Shown: positions 32,179 through 41,037 of the stretch, piece by piece
Layout of the letters: the number at the start of each line of letters is the position of its first letter
How positions within the stretch are numbered: the first letter of the stretch is position 1
Source: Nanobdellota archaeon
GTDB lineage: Archaea > Nanobdellota > Nanobdellia > Pacearchaeales > GW2011-AR1
Direction of reading: 5' to 3'
Assembly: GCA_030648155.1 (NCBI GenBank)
Contig: JAUSIK010000007.1
Coordinates: 1 to 61,078, forward strand
Length of the DNA: 61,078 nucleotides
The notes under the pieces: model-generated
Databases searched by the model: none
What the model saw: only the letters and a program-made list of their open reading frames with translations
Told to the model about the DNA's origin: nothing
Made by a program: the position numbers and the translations under genes

Positions 32179-33125
32179 TTTTTATCTCCTACAAGCTCGA
32201 TAAATTCATACTTCTTTTTAGCTTGTGATTTTGTAGGCCTGAACGAGGGAGTAAGAAGAATTTGTCTTTTTGCAGGACCTTGAACAGATCCGTTAACTAC
32301 AAAATAAGATGTTTTTAACTTTCCGTAATGTTTATATCCCGAATTTATATTTATGTCTTTGTCTTTAATACTTCCTGAAGTTATTACTTTAATGTTATAA
32401 TGGACTCTTGTGAATAAACCTAACTGGCCTGCCATTGGTGTTCTAAATGTAACTCTTGCTGGATGCCAGGGAGCAAGGCTTCCAGGGCGTCTTCGGCCTT
32501 TTTCAGATTTATGGGCTTTAAGAGTGATTCCAAATCTTTTAACAGGGCCTTGAAGGCCTTTTCCTTTAGTTAATCCTCGTACATCTACTAAAGAAGTCTT
32601 TGTAAAGTCAGCTATTGTTAATTCTCTATTTAAGAGAGATTTTGCAAATTCTAATTTATTTTCTGCTTTAACTGCTACTTCTATTAAATCGGGAGTTTTT
32701 TTAATTGAAGTTTGCTTGGATAGAGAATAAATTATAAGGCGAATATCATCATAGCCTGAAGGAACATTATCTAGATTTGAAACTTGTTTTGGAACTTTAA
32801 TTTTTCTTTTTAACTCTTTGTCATTTGAAACAACTATTTCTTTTAATACTTGATTGTTTTTATAGAATCTTACTGAATAGACTTTCATGTTAGGCACTTC
32901 AAGAATTGTAACAGGTATTGCTATCCTTTTTCCTGCAGTCATTGCTTTGTCAGTAGTATTTTTAACAATTGCACTCGCCATGCCGACTTTATATGCAATA
33001 AGGCCTAAAATTCCTGGAGACTCAACTTTAATCATACTCCAGTTTACACTAGGGAGAAACTTAGATACTCGCTTGCGAGGATAAAACTGCAAGCTTCCAA
33101 ATCTTGGACGCGATAATCTTGCCAT
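32175..33125 (-). CDS. rpl3: 50S ribosomal protein uL3
   Basis: 316 residues, first gene of the superoperon: SRPRFGSLQFYPRKRVSKFLPSVNW, LVDVRGLTKGKGLQGPVKRFGITLKAHKSEKGRRRPGSLAPWHPARVTFRTPMAGQLG. Two regulatory facts stand out: its TATA box is at 33246-33257, so the message has a leader of about 100 nt, unlike most promoter-proximal genes here, and the leader contains a 7-bp hairpin. Confidence 0.97.
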   Translation of the reverse strand: MARLSRPRFGSLQFYPRKRVSKFLPSVNWSMIKVESPGILGLIAYKVGMASAIVKNTTDKAMTAGKRIAIPVTILEVPNMKVYSVRFYKNNQVLKEIVVSNDKELKRKIKVPKQVSNLDNVPSGYDDIRLIIYSLSKQTSIKKTPDLIEVAVKAENKLEFAKSLLNRELTIADFTKTSLVDVRGLTKGKGLQGPVKRFGITLKAHKSEKGRRRPGSLAPWHPARVTFRTPMAGQLGLFTRVHYNIKVITSGSIKDKDININSGYKHYGKLKTSYFVVNGSVQGPAKRQILLTPSFRPTKSQAKKKYEFIELVGDKK

Positions 33126-33183
33126 TTATTGTTTTTACCATTTTTTTAAGGCGCACCCACCTAAAATTTATTCGTGAACTTCT

Positions 33184-33206
33184 AAGTACATTTGATTTTT
33201 GTACTT
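33184..33206 (-). promoter_or_regulatory. hairpin in the uL3 operon leader
   Basis: AAGTACA (33184-33190) pairs with TGTACTT (33200-33206) around a 9-nt loop, within the predicted 5' leader of the superoperon. Leaders of ribosomal operons often carry autogenous control sites; whether a ribosomal protein binds here is unknown. Confidence 0.45.
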
Positions 33207-33245
33207 TATTATTCAATTAGATTCTACAATCAGAGAAAAATAGGG

Positions 33246-33257
33246 TATTTAAAGATT
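33246..33257 (-). promoter_or_regulatory. ribosomal superoperon promoter
   Basis: AATCTTTAAATA on the coding strand, the housekeeping TATA form. The start is expected near 33224, about 100 nt before the uL3 ATG. The stretch 33261-33325 upstream contains another hairpin (TAGG/CATA....TATG/CCTA) and is otherwise unassigned. Confidence 0.6.
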
Positions 33258-33359
33258 TGGGCTTGATGATTTTGTGCTGCCAGCTGACATAGGCCATAGC
33301 TTTATGCCTAAGGTCTGCAATAAGTTATCTTTTTATACATAATTAAGCTCTAATCACTT

Positions 33360-34454
33360 ATGAAACTTATATATAAAAATCCCATCAAAATAAGAGGGTA
33401 TTACATTTGGAATGCCAATACAAAGTTTTTATCAGTTCAGGAATTAAAAGATAAGTTGAATAGTGATATAAATGATAAAAAATTATTAGAAAAATTAGTT
33501 AAAAAATTTGGATCAAAGCTGTTTTTTGATTCTGGAAATGAAAATAGTAACAAATTTTTTTCATGGTTCTCTAGAATTAAAGAATGGGATAATCAAAAGA
33601 ATGTTAAAGCCAAATACTCCATTCGACCAAAAAAATATGAAAGAGATGAAAATGGCAATATGATTGATTTATTTGATTTTTCAGAAAACTTAGGTAAAGA
33701 GTCCAAATTAAAAATAGACTTTGAATTTGACTCTTTTGAAACCATATTAGAAATGGATTCTGTAAATATAAAACCCTATAATAAAAATTTAAAATTATAT
33801 AAGAAATACACCAAATCAGAAAAATATCTGGAACAAACGAATGAAATTAAGAAGTTGGCAAGTAAAATTATTGGCACTGAAAAGAATTATTTCATGCAGG
33901 CTAGGAGAATATTTGATTGGATATTAGATAATATAAGTTACAAATATCCTCCGGAGAAAAGAGGGGTAATACCCACATTGAAAAAACGATGCGGTGATTG
34001 TGGTGAATTTAACCATTTATTTATTACTCTTTGCAGAAGTTTAGGAATACCTGCAAGAGCTATACTTGGTATGTGGGCAGTTCCTAAAATAAAGGACGGT
34101 TATCATGCGTGGGCTGAATTTTATTTAGAAGGAATTGGATGGATACCAGTAGACTCTTCTATTGCTGAGGGATTAAAAAATAAAAATGATAAAGGCTTTA
34201 TTAAATTTATGAAAAAAGTAAAAAATCCGATGAATCCAAACTACTATTTCGGAAACTTAGATAGAAATAGAATAATCTTTTCTAAAGGAGAAAATATTCC
34301 ATTGGTGAACTGTCCAAAAAGATTGTCTAAATTTGAGATGATGGAAAAATGTGAATCTTTATTCATGCAACCAACATCGGTTTATCCATTCGTAGATGGA
34401 AGTGAAAAGGGAATTTTTATAGTAGATATTACCTCTGAAATAAATATACTTTAA
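33360..34454 (+). CDS. transglutaminase-like cysteine protease-fold protein
   Basis: Residues about 165-270 form a transglutaminase-like core: RIFDWILDNISYKYPP, KRCGDCGEFNHLFITLCRSLGIPARAILG, YHAWAEFYLEGIGWIPVDSS. The Cys (about 213), His (about 249) and Asp (about 264) triad is intact. There is no signal peptide or membrane helix, so it should act in the cytoplasm, as a protease, amidase or crosslinker. The first 150 residues are lysine-rich and unassigned. Its TATA box (ttttatac, 33331-33338) is centred 25 nt before the ATG. Confidence 0.85.
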   Translation: MKLIYKNPIKIRGYYIWNANTKFLSVQELKDKLNSDINDKKLLEKLVKKFGSKLFFDSGNENSNKFFSWFSRIKEWDNQKNVKAKYSIRPKKYERDENGNMIDLFDFSENLGKESKLKIDFEFDSFETILEMDSVNIKPYNKNLKLYKKYTKSEKYLEQTNEIKKLASKIIGTEKNYFMQARRIFDWILDNISYKYPPEKRGVIPTLKKRCGDCGEFNHLFITLCRSLGIPARAILGMWAVPKIKDGYHAWAEFYLEGIGWIPVDSSIAEGLKNKNDKGFIKFMKKVKNPMNPNYYFGNLDRNRIIFSKGENIPLVNCPKRLSKFEMMEKCESLFMQPTSVYPFVDGSEKGIFIVDITSEINIL

Positions 34455-34564
34455 CAAACAATAAAATAGATACAAAAGTAATATTGAAGAAAATTTAGTC
34501 TATATAGGAAATTTTGTTAATGGTATTAAGGCAATCAGCTTTATTCTTAAAAAAATGCAAAATG

Positions 34565-35146
34565 TTAAGGAATATAACTTACAATAAAATTGCTTACAGT
34601 TACTTGAGTGTCTTCTTCTCCAGTAGGATGCAATAATACTCTAAGAGTATGCAACCCTGATTTTAAATTACTTAAATCAATCGCTCCTAAAGCTTGTTGC
34701 ATTCCTTTTCCGGCAGTTAAATAACCTTCTGCAATATAAATTATTTTATCATCTATCCATACTTCCAGCTTATCTGCACTACCTGATTTTATGAAATTGA
34801 AATCAAAACTAAGAGTCTTATAATTATCTTTCATCATAAACTTAGAATCCCAATAAGCAGAACTGTCTTTAGTTGAAGCACTTTTATTTTCCGTTAATAA
34901 AACCCCTTTAGGTATAATTTTAGCATCGCCATTTAATGAAATGAAAGTAAGATCAATCTCCTTCCGTAGTCCTAAAGCCGTTTCAGCATCTAGATTGTAA
35001 GGTTTATCTTTGGGATATTTTAATTGCCTATTTGATATAGTTACAATGGCCAATATAACAATAACTAAAATGACGGCGCCTAAAATCCAGAATGAAGAAC
35101 TATTTTTTCTTTGTTTTTCATTATTTAAGCTCAATCCTCTTTTCAT
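34565..35146 (-). CDS. membrane-anchored hypothetical protein
   Basis: 193 residues: a basic cytoplasmic N-terminus (MKRGLSLNNEKQRKN), one membrane helix at about 20-40 (FWILGAVILVIVILAIVTI), then a beta-rich outside domain (YKTLSFDFNFIKSGSADKLEVWIDDKIIYIAEG, GLHTLRVLLHPTG). The repeated strands resemble a carbohydrate-binding or jelly-roll fold, not assigned. Stands alone on this strand. Confidence 0.65.
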   Translation of the reverse strand: MKRGLSLNNEKQRKNSSSFWILGAVILVIVILAIVTISNRQLKYPKDKPYNLDAETALGLRKEIDLTFISLNGDAKIIPKGVLLTENKSASTKDSSAYWDSKFMMKDNYKTLSFDFNFIKSGSADKLEVWIDDKIIYIAEGYLTAGKGMQQALGAIDLSNLKSGLHTLRVLLHPTGEEDTQVTVSNFIVSYIP

Positions 35147-35302
35147 TAAATACTTAATTAAATCTAACTTAAAAAACTATCCTTTTTACTGTTCAAAGGT
35201 TCCGACAACGCAATGATGCTTTTAGATCCTAGAATAAAAATTAGAATATTTCTTTTTGGAGACAATAAATTATAAATACTATCTGTGCTTATTTTTAATA
35301 TT

Positions 35303-35638
35303 ATGAAAATGATTTCACTTAGTTTTGAAGAGAGGGAGAGGATTCACAAGGCAGCCAGTGAAAAGGCCTCTGAATACATGGAAAAAGAAGGGAATGCATT
35401 AGCTCAAGAAATTGAAAGAAAAGAAAGAATATCCAATCCTGATATGGATGAAAATAGAGTAATTACTTTCCAAAATGTAAGAATTCAGTATGCTTCACCT
35501 GTTTTAGTTCTTAGAAATTATGCATTTCAAGAGGCTTGTGCAGAAGAATATGAAAAAAGAATGAATTTAATAGATAATAAAAATAGAGCAGGTCTGATGT
35601 CTAGATTGTATAGATGCATGATAAAGTTTCTTGATTAG
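35303..35638 (+). CDS. hypothetical charged protein
   Basis: 111 residues, helical N-terminus (SFEERERIHKAASEKASEYMEKEGNALAQEIERKERIS). No recognisable domain. The start is MKMISL because the TATA box (ttataaata, centred about 35274) lies 29 nt before it and only 11 nt before an upstream ATG at 35285, which would be inside the promoter. Confidence 0.6.
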   Translation: MKMISLSFEERERIHKAASEKASEYMEKEGNALAQEIERKERISNPDMDENRVITFQNVRIQYASPVLVLRNYAFQEACAEEYEKRMNLIDNKNRAGLMSRLYRCMIKFLD

Positions 35639-35693
35639 AATATTAATTATTTCTAAAAAATATAGGATTAAAATATTACTTTGGGAGTGTAAA

Positions 35694-36422
35694 TTAATCG
35701 TCTTGCTCGATTCTTGGGGCAAGGACAAAAGAAAGCATTATATTTCCAGTTGGGAAATCAAGCCGCATAGGATGATTGTTTGAAAATGAGAGATGAGCAC
35801 GGCTTGAGACTTTTGCTCCTTTGATAAATTTGTTCATATATTCTAATGAAAATCTAGCTATACTATTAGCCGAATGAATTTCTGCTTCATCTGAAGAAAA
35901 TTCAGCCCTTGCAGAATTTAAACCGTAGGCTTCAACAATGAACTTAGATGGCTCTGCAATAAAAGTGCATGCATCTGAAACTATGGCACAATCTTCTACT
36001 ACTTCAACTAGCGCATCAGAATTTATTTTAACTATTGAATTAAATTCCCATTGAGGCATTTCTTTTTCTTCAACATCGATGTCAAGCAAGGCTAAACTAA
36101 AATCACGCTTTATTCTATCATTGATCCCTAATTTTAAATTATTTTCATGCTTTTCTATAGTCAAAGAGGATCCTGGCTTGCACCTTCTTAGAACTGCTTT
36201 AAGATTCTCTAAATTTACACCTAAGACTTCATCTTTATCAAGATTATATTCTGAAAATAAATCGGAAGGCATTTTAAAATGGACCATTGCTACATTTGCT
36301 GGGTCTACTGCTGTAAGTGACATTCCTTCTTTTGTTACTTTAATTTTTACCTCTGTAACTAATTCAGATATAATAGAAACGATGTCTGCGAACAACCTAG
36401 GATTCTCTAATTTTAATAACAT
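35694..36422 (-). CDS. pcn: DNA polymerase sliding clamp (PCNA)
   Basis: 242 residues, full length: LFADIVSIISELVTEVKIKVTKEGMSLTAVDPANVAMV, the interdomain region, and C-terminal MRLDFPTGNIMLSFVLAPRIE. It forms the trimeric ring that tethers replicative polymerases and other PIP-box proteins. Its TATA box (CCTTAAAAAC) is centred 26 nt before the ATG. The divergent neighbour is the primase. Confidence 0.97.
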   Translation of the reverse strand: MLLKLENPRLFADIVSIISELVTEVKIKVTKEGMSLTAVDPANVAMVHFKMPSDLFSEYNLDKDEVLGVNLENLKAVLRRCKPGSSLTIEKHENNLKLGINDRIKRDFSLALLDIDVEEKEMPQWEFNSIVKINSDALVEVVEDCAIVSDACTFIAEPSKFIVEAYGLNSARAEFSSDEAEIHSANSIARFSLEYMNKFIKGAKVSSRAHLSFSNNHPMRLDFPTGNIMLSFVLAPRIEQDD

Positions 36423-36560
36423 GATTTTAAAGAGAACATTTTGTTTTTAAGGTTTGTTGTGATTGGGTACTAGGTAATATATTAAAACAAATTTAAGGAT
36501 ACTAAAAAATTTGTTTTTCACAACAACAAAGAATATAAGTTAAACCTCTTTTTTAAAAAT

Positions 36561-38141
36561 ATGGAAGAAAAAGAGGCAAAAATTAGGAAGATTACACACT
36601 TATATTATAGTAATCCTAAAGTACAAGAGGCATTATTAAAGTTTGCACAAAACAGGGAAGTTGTACCTCGCTATTTTGATGGTTTTGGCAGAAGACCAGA
36701 TACACTGCAATATAATTCAGATATTATGGGATTAGTTAAGAAAGGGGCTACATCGTTTCATGCATCTGAAGAGATTTGGCATGATGCATTAAAAATTGAT
36801 TCCAATATGAGGCCAGACGAACTAAACGATTTAAGAAAAAGCTGGGATCTAGTTATTGACATTGATCCTAATTATAAATACCTAGATTTATCCAAGTTAT
36901 TGACATTATTAATTATTAAAGCATTAGAAAATCATGGAGTTAATAATTATAAGATTAAATTTAGCGGAAACAAAGGATTCCATATTATTGTATCTGGAAA
37001 AGCTTTTCCTTCAACTGTTGATGGGAAAAAAATGAATGAGATGTTTCCTGAGTGGCCACGCGCTATATGCGAGTATTTAATGCACTATGTAAAAAGAGAA
37101 TATAATAAAGGAGTTTTGGGTATAATGGGTAATGTTGAAACAATAAAAAAAGTAACTAGCCTAACTGAAAAAGAGTTTTTGGAATCTGCTTGCCCTAAAT
37201 GCGGGCGCCCTGCTAAAAAAGGAGCACTAATAAGTTTAAAGTGTCCTGATTGTAATTTTTCAATTCAAAGAAAAGACATGAAATTGACTAAGAGAAAATT
37301 ATACTGCCCCCAGGGAACGTGCACTGGCCTTCTAGAGGTTATTGAAGAAAAAGATTATTTTCAATGTGAGAATTGTGATGGATTATCATCTATAGACAAA
37401 ACGGAAACGTCTGGAAAATATAAAGCGACTTATACTAAAGAGGCGAGTAAGTCTAGACAATATGCGGAAGAATTTGAAGAGGAGGTCTCTGGAGAAAAAT
37501 TTGGATCTTCAGACCTAGTATTGGTAGCCCCTAGACACTTGTTTAGAATGCCTTATAGTTTGCATGAAAAAACTGCATTTGCAAGTGTAGTTTTAGAAAA
37601 GAATGAAATAGAAAATTTTCATCCTCCAAGAGATGCTGATCCTTTAAGAGTTAATATTCGAGATTTTCTTCCGCAAAATTTTGAAAATGAAGGTGAGAAA
37701 TTATTATTGAATGCGATAAAATGGAAAAAGGAAAATATGAGGGAAGAAGATACTGCCTTAAAGAAAAAATATACTAACACTGGAAAAATAGATGTAAGTG
37801 GTGTTAGTGAAGATATGTTTCCTAAGCCAATCAAAAAATTATTGAAAGGGCTGAAGGATGGAAGGAAGAGAGGATTGTTTGTTTTGATTACTTTTTTGAG
37901 GAGCTTAAACTTTTCTGGAGAATATATTAACGAAAAAATAAGAATTTGGAATGCTTTGAATGATCCTCCTTTAAAGGAGGGATATGTCAAGAGCCAAATT
38001 GAATGGCATTTAAAGCAAAGAAAACAGATTTTACCTCCTAATTATACTAATAATAATTTCTATAAAGATCTTGGATTGCTCGATGAAAAACCAAAAGTTA
38101 AAAATCCTATAGTGGAAGTGTTGAGACTTGCGAGAAAGTAG
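36561..38141 (+). CDS. single-chain DNA primase (PriS domain fused to PriL-like C-terminus)
   Basis: 526 residues. The N-terminal half is the archaeal/eukaryotic primase catalytic domain: LVIDIDPNYKY with Asp100 and Asp102, and SGNKGFHIIVSG with His141. Two zinc-ribbon-like cysteine clusters follow (CPKCGRPAKKG...CPDC and CPQGTCTG...CENC), then RHLFRMPYSLHEKTA. From about residue 415 the sequence resembles the PriL C-terminal domain (FPKPIKKLLKGLKDG, FVLITFLRSLNFSGEYI, LPPNYTNNNFYKDLGL), but the cysteines that bind [4Fe-4S] in PriL are not visible. A fused primase is known from Nanoarchaeum, supporting a DPANN origin. Confidence 0.88.
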   Translation: MEEKEAKIRKITHLYYSNPKVQEALLKFAQNREVVPRYFDGFGRRPDTLQYNSDIMGLVKKGATSFHASEEIWHDALKIDSNMRPDELNDLRKSWDLVIDIDPNYKYLDLSKLLTLLIIKALENHGVNNYKIKFSGNKGFHIIVSGKAFPSTVDGKKMNEMFPEWPRAICEYLMHYVKREYNKGVLGIMGNVETIKKVTSLTEKEFLESACPKCGRPAKKGALISLKCPDCNFSIQRKDMKLTKRKLYCPQGTCTGLLEVIEEKDYFQCENCDGLSSIDKTETSGKYKATYTKEASKSRQYAEEFEEEVSGEKFGSSDLVLVAPRHLFRMPYSLHEKTAFASVVLEKNEIENFHPPRDADPLRVNIRDFLPQNFENEGEKLLLNAIKWKKENMREEDTALKKKYTNTGKIDVSGVSEDMFPKPIKKLLKGLKDGRKRGLFVLITFLRSLNFSGEYINEKIRIWNALNDPPLKEGYVKSQIEWHLKQRKQILPPNYTNNNFYKDLGLLDEKPKVKNPIVEVLRLARK

Positions 38142-38143
38142 AG

Positions 38144-38428
38144 TTAGTTGGATTTTATTTTATCTATTATCCAACCTATAAATGTACCTACAAGAAAATA
38201 TATTAGAAATAAAATAAGCGAAGCGACTATACCTCCAATAACTCCAACATAAAAGCCAAGTGCTAAAATTCCTAAAGTTAGATAATCCGTTATTTGCAAA
38301 ATACTTTTATAAAAGCCAGATTCATTGCCGACAATTCCTGATGGGAAAGCAATAACTACTATTATAATGGCGATTATTAGAAATATTATTCCTCCTTTTT
38401 TTGAATAAGACCAATCTTTCCAAGCCAT
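38144..38428 (-). CDS. small membrane protein, hypothetical
   Basis: 94 residues with about three hydrophobic helices (residues 13-30, 45-60, 63-88) and charged ends (MAWKDWSYSKK..., ...IIDKIKSN). No family recognised. It converges with the primase gene, two bases apart, and has a TATA box (gatatttaaa-like) about 25 nt upstream. Confidence 0.55.
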   Translation of the reverse strand: MAWKDWSYSKKGGIIFLIIAIIIVVIAFPSGIVGNESGFYKSILQITDYLTLGILALGFYVGVIGGIVASLILFLIYFLVGTFIGWIIDKIKSN

Positions 38429-38549
38429 TGTTGAACTATGTGGGTGAGATATTTAAAATATCGCATTCAGATAATTTTATATAATTGGTAAAAGTATGAG
38501 CAAAACTTAATCTACGAAACTTTTTAAATTGGAGATTCTTAGAAAATAG

Positions 38550-40400
38550 ATGAAAAAAGAAGTGATGATTGCATTTTTATTAGGAATAGTTTTGATTTCT
38601 GGTTTTGCTCTTGCGCAAAGCAATGATACTGACGATACTTCTAATTTAAATGATGAAAGCGATAAAATAGAAAAGGCATATCAATGTTTGGCTGACCAAA
38701 TAAAGGGAAAGGACTCTTTATCTTTACAAGACGCAATTTTTGGGACCCTTGCTGTTGGAAATGAAAAAAAGTTAAAGGATAAAATAGAGCAGGAGAAAAA
38801 AGGAAATGAAAATTGCTGGCCAAAGGCTGGATGCACTATAAAAGATACTGCTCAAACTTTACTTGCCCTGGATAGAATCGGCGGGGATGAAAAGAGCGCT
38901 AAAGACTGGCTGCTAACTAAGATGCAACCTGCAAGAGATTTAACATGGTATTTAGAGATAGACATTCAAAACCATGGCGCTTCTGAATGCAAATTAACAT
39001 ATGATGGTAGAGAATCTAAAATTAAAGTTAGGGAAGATATGAAACTAGAAGGAAGTCCAGGAAGTTGTTTTGAAATTTCTTATGGGGGATATTGGCTTAA
39101 AATAGCGGATAAATGTTTGGAAAAAGAATTTTCTGTTTCTTGCGATCAAGATTTTATAACGGCCTTGGTTTATCAAAAAAATAGCGGGTCGACAGTATTT
39201 GTTTCTTCAGAGACTCACTCTAGTGTGTCCTTGGGAACCACTAGCGAAAAAGTAGAATCAAAATGTTTTTCAACTGGAAATAAGTGTGATTATGAGGGGA
39301 CATTGTGGGCTTCAGTTGTTTTAGCTAAAATAGGGGAGGATGTTTCTTCTTATATCCCTTATTTACTTGCTTTTTCAGGTGACAATCAAAGATATCTACC
39401 TTCTTCATTTTTGTATATGCTTACAAATGGGGATGAAAGTTATTCCGAACTTGTGGATAATCAAAAATTAGGGCAATATTGGAGTGTTGTAGCCAGTCCT
39501 TACAATAGATTTTATGATACGGCATTAGCGATGCTGGCACTAGGAGACTCTGATTCTGGTGAATTAGACTCTGCAAAGAATTACTTATTAAATGTTCAAA
39601 CAAAAGAAGGGTGCTGGAATAATAATAACATAAGGGATAGTGCATTTATTTTATATTCTGGGTGGCCAAAAACGCGTGGAGATGGAGCAGGCACTGGAGG
39701 AGGGACAGAACTATGTGAGCCTTCTGGATATTATTGCGAGGCTGAAAGTGATTGTTTAGAAATTGGAGGAAGTGCTTTAAGAGAATTTGAATGTACTATT
39801 AGAAGTGTTTGTTGTACTAAAAAATTTGTAGGGGTAAGTTGTGATGAAAAAAGAGGTTTGGTATGCTCCTCAAACCAAAGATGTACTGGGAGAATAGAGT
39901 CTTCTGCTGATGGAAGCTGTTGTATAGAGGGTTCATGTGAGAATATTCCTACCGAAAACTTATGTGCTTTGGCTGATGGAATATGTAAAGGAAGCTGCTC
40001 TGAAGATGAGGAAAATATTGGAGAGAGTTGCCCTGATTCTGGGGATTTATGCTGTAAAGAAAAAGTAATTCCTGAAGAAAAAGGAGGAATATTATGGATT
40101 GTCATTCTAAGTGTTCTTATCATAATAGTCATTTTAGGAATAATCTTTAGGCATAGAATTGCAATTTGGTGGCATAGCCGAAAGAGAAGGGGCGGACAGG
40201 GAACTGTAAGCGGACCTAGATTACCTCCTGGAACTCCTCCTGGAATGGTTATGCCAAGGCCTATTCCGAGATATGGGCCGCCTACACAAAGAGGACCTGC
40301 GAGAGGTGGGCCAATACTAAGGCCGACTAGAGGGGCAAAATCACCGCAAGATAAAGAAATGGAAGAAACCATGAAAAAATTGAGGGAAATGAGTAAGTAG
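38550..40400 (+). CDS. secreted alpha-toroid surface protein with membrane anchor
   Basis: 616 residues: signal peptide (MKKEVMIAFLLGIVLISGFALA), then repeats resembling squalene-cyclase/prenyltransferase alpha-toroid segments (TAQTLLALDRIGGDEKSAKDWL, GTLWASVVLAKIGEDV, YDTALAMLALGDSDSGELDSAKNYLLNVQTKEGCW). A cysteine-rich region follows with LVCSSNQRCTGRIESSADGSCC, shared with the gene at 41038. A membrane helix lies at about 512-535, and a Pro/Gly/Arg-rich cytoplasmic tail ends the protein. Probably a surface receptor or adhesin; no enzymatic residues identified. Confidence 0.8.
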   Translation: MKKEVMIAFLLGIVLISGFALAQSNDTDDTSNLNDESDKIEKAYQCLADQIKGKDSLSLQDAIFGTLAVGNEKKLKDKIEQEKKGNENCWPKAGCTIKDTAQTLLALDRIGGDEKSAKDWLLTKMQPARDLTWYLEIDIQNHGASECKLTYDGRESKIKVREDMKLEGSPGSCFEISYGGYWLKIADKCLEKEFSVSCDQDFITALVYQKNSGSTVFVSSETHSSVSLGTTSEKVESKCFSTGNKCDYEGTLWASVVLAKIGEDVSSYIPYLLAFSGDNQRYLPSSFLYMLTNGDESYSELVDNQKLGQYWSVVASPYNRFYDTALAMLALGDSDSGELDSAKNYLLNVQTKEGCWNNNNIRDSAFILYSGWPKTRGDGAGTGGGTELCEPSGYYCEAESDCLEIGGSALREFECTIRSVCCTKKFVGVSCDEKRGLVCSSNQRCTGRIESSADGSCCIEGSCENIPTENLCALADGICKGSCSEDEENIGESCPDSGDLCCKEKVIPEEKGGILWIVILSVLIIIVILGIIFRHRIAIWWHSRKRRGGQGTVSGPRLPPGTPPGMVMPRPIPRYGPPTQRGPARGGPILRPTRGAKSPQDKEMEETMKKLREMSK

Positions 40401-40444
40401 ATTTCTTAGACTACTTTTTTAAAGTAAGAATTATTTTTAGAAAA

Positions 40445-40996
40445 ATGGATATTCTTACCAAACAACAGAATTTTGATTTTTTAGAAAAAGGAATTTTAGG
40501 CAATAAATTAAGAATTTGGCATAGTTACGAGGATATTTTAAAAAGCAGGTATAAAGGAACTGTTTCTATAAGGTATAAAGGAGAGTTCGGTGGAGGTAAA
40601 ACTGCATATGAGGTTAAACTTAAAGATATAAAAAAAATAGAAAAGAAATGGGTAAACTCAGGAGCCAATAAAGAAAGAATTGTTTTTAATGAAAGTGCTC
40701 CTGATAAGTTTTTATTAATCCAAGGAGAACTTATGAAATCTCCATTTTTTCAGCTTTATTATTGTGAAGAACCTATGAAAATGAGGGATGCATTTGTAAA
40801 AGGAAAAGTAAAATATTCAGGAGGATTAACTGCTAAACTTATCTTAGATCATTTTATAGATCCTTCTAGCTTGGAGGATATAAACTGCCTCTTAGAAAAA
40901 TATGATAGCCATGTAATTGAATTTGGAACTTATTCAAGGTGCCTAGGGGACCTGCCTTCTAGGAACACGATTATTTGGGAAGTAAGAAAATACTGA
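40445..40996 (+). CDS. hypothetical protein
   Basis: 183 residues, mixed alpha/beta, soluble, no recognised domain. It contains a Gly-rich stretch KGEFGGGKTAYEV that is not a Walker motif. It sits between two membrane-anchored surface-protein genes on the same strand but has no signal peptide itself. Function unknown. Confidence 0.6.
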   Translation: MDILTKQQNFDFLEKGILGNKLRIWHSYEDILKSRYKGTVSIRYKGEFGGGKTAYEVKLKDIKKIEKKWVNSGANKERIVFNESAPDKFLLIQGELMKSPFFQLYYCEEPMKMRDAFVKGKVKYSGGLTAKLILDHFIDPSSLEDINCLLEKYDSHVIEFGTYSRCLGDLPSRNTIIWEVRKY

Positions 40997-41037
40997 ATTG
41001 TCGGAAGTTTTATAAGTTTTAATATTCAAACAAAGAT

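Noticed and set aside
33261..33325. C/D box sRNA or other small RNA between uL3 and transglutaminase promoters
   Set aside because: TTGATGA and CTGA are present once each without C'/D' partners. A short hairpin is visible but no promoter or terminator of its own.
39731..40372. 213-residue minus-strand frame
   Set aside because: Antisense to the cysteine-rich and Pro/Gly tail of the alpha-toroid protein; no start context or domain.
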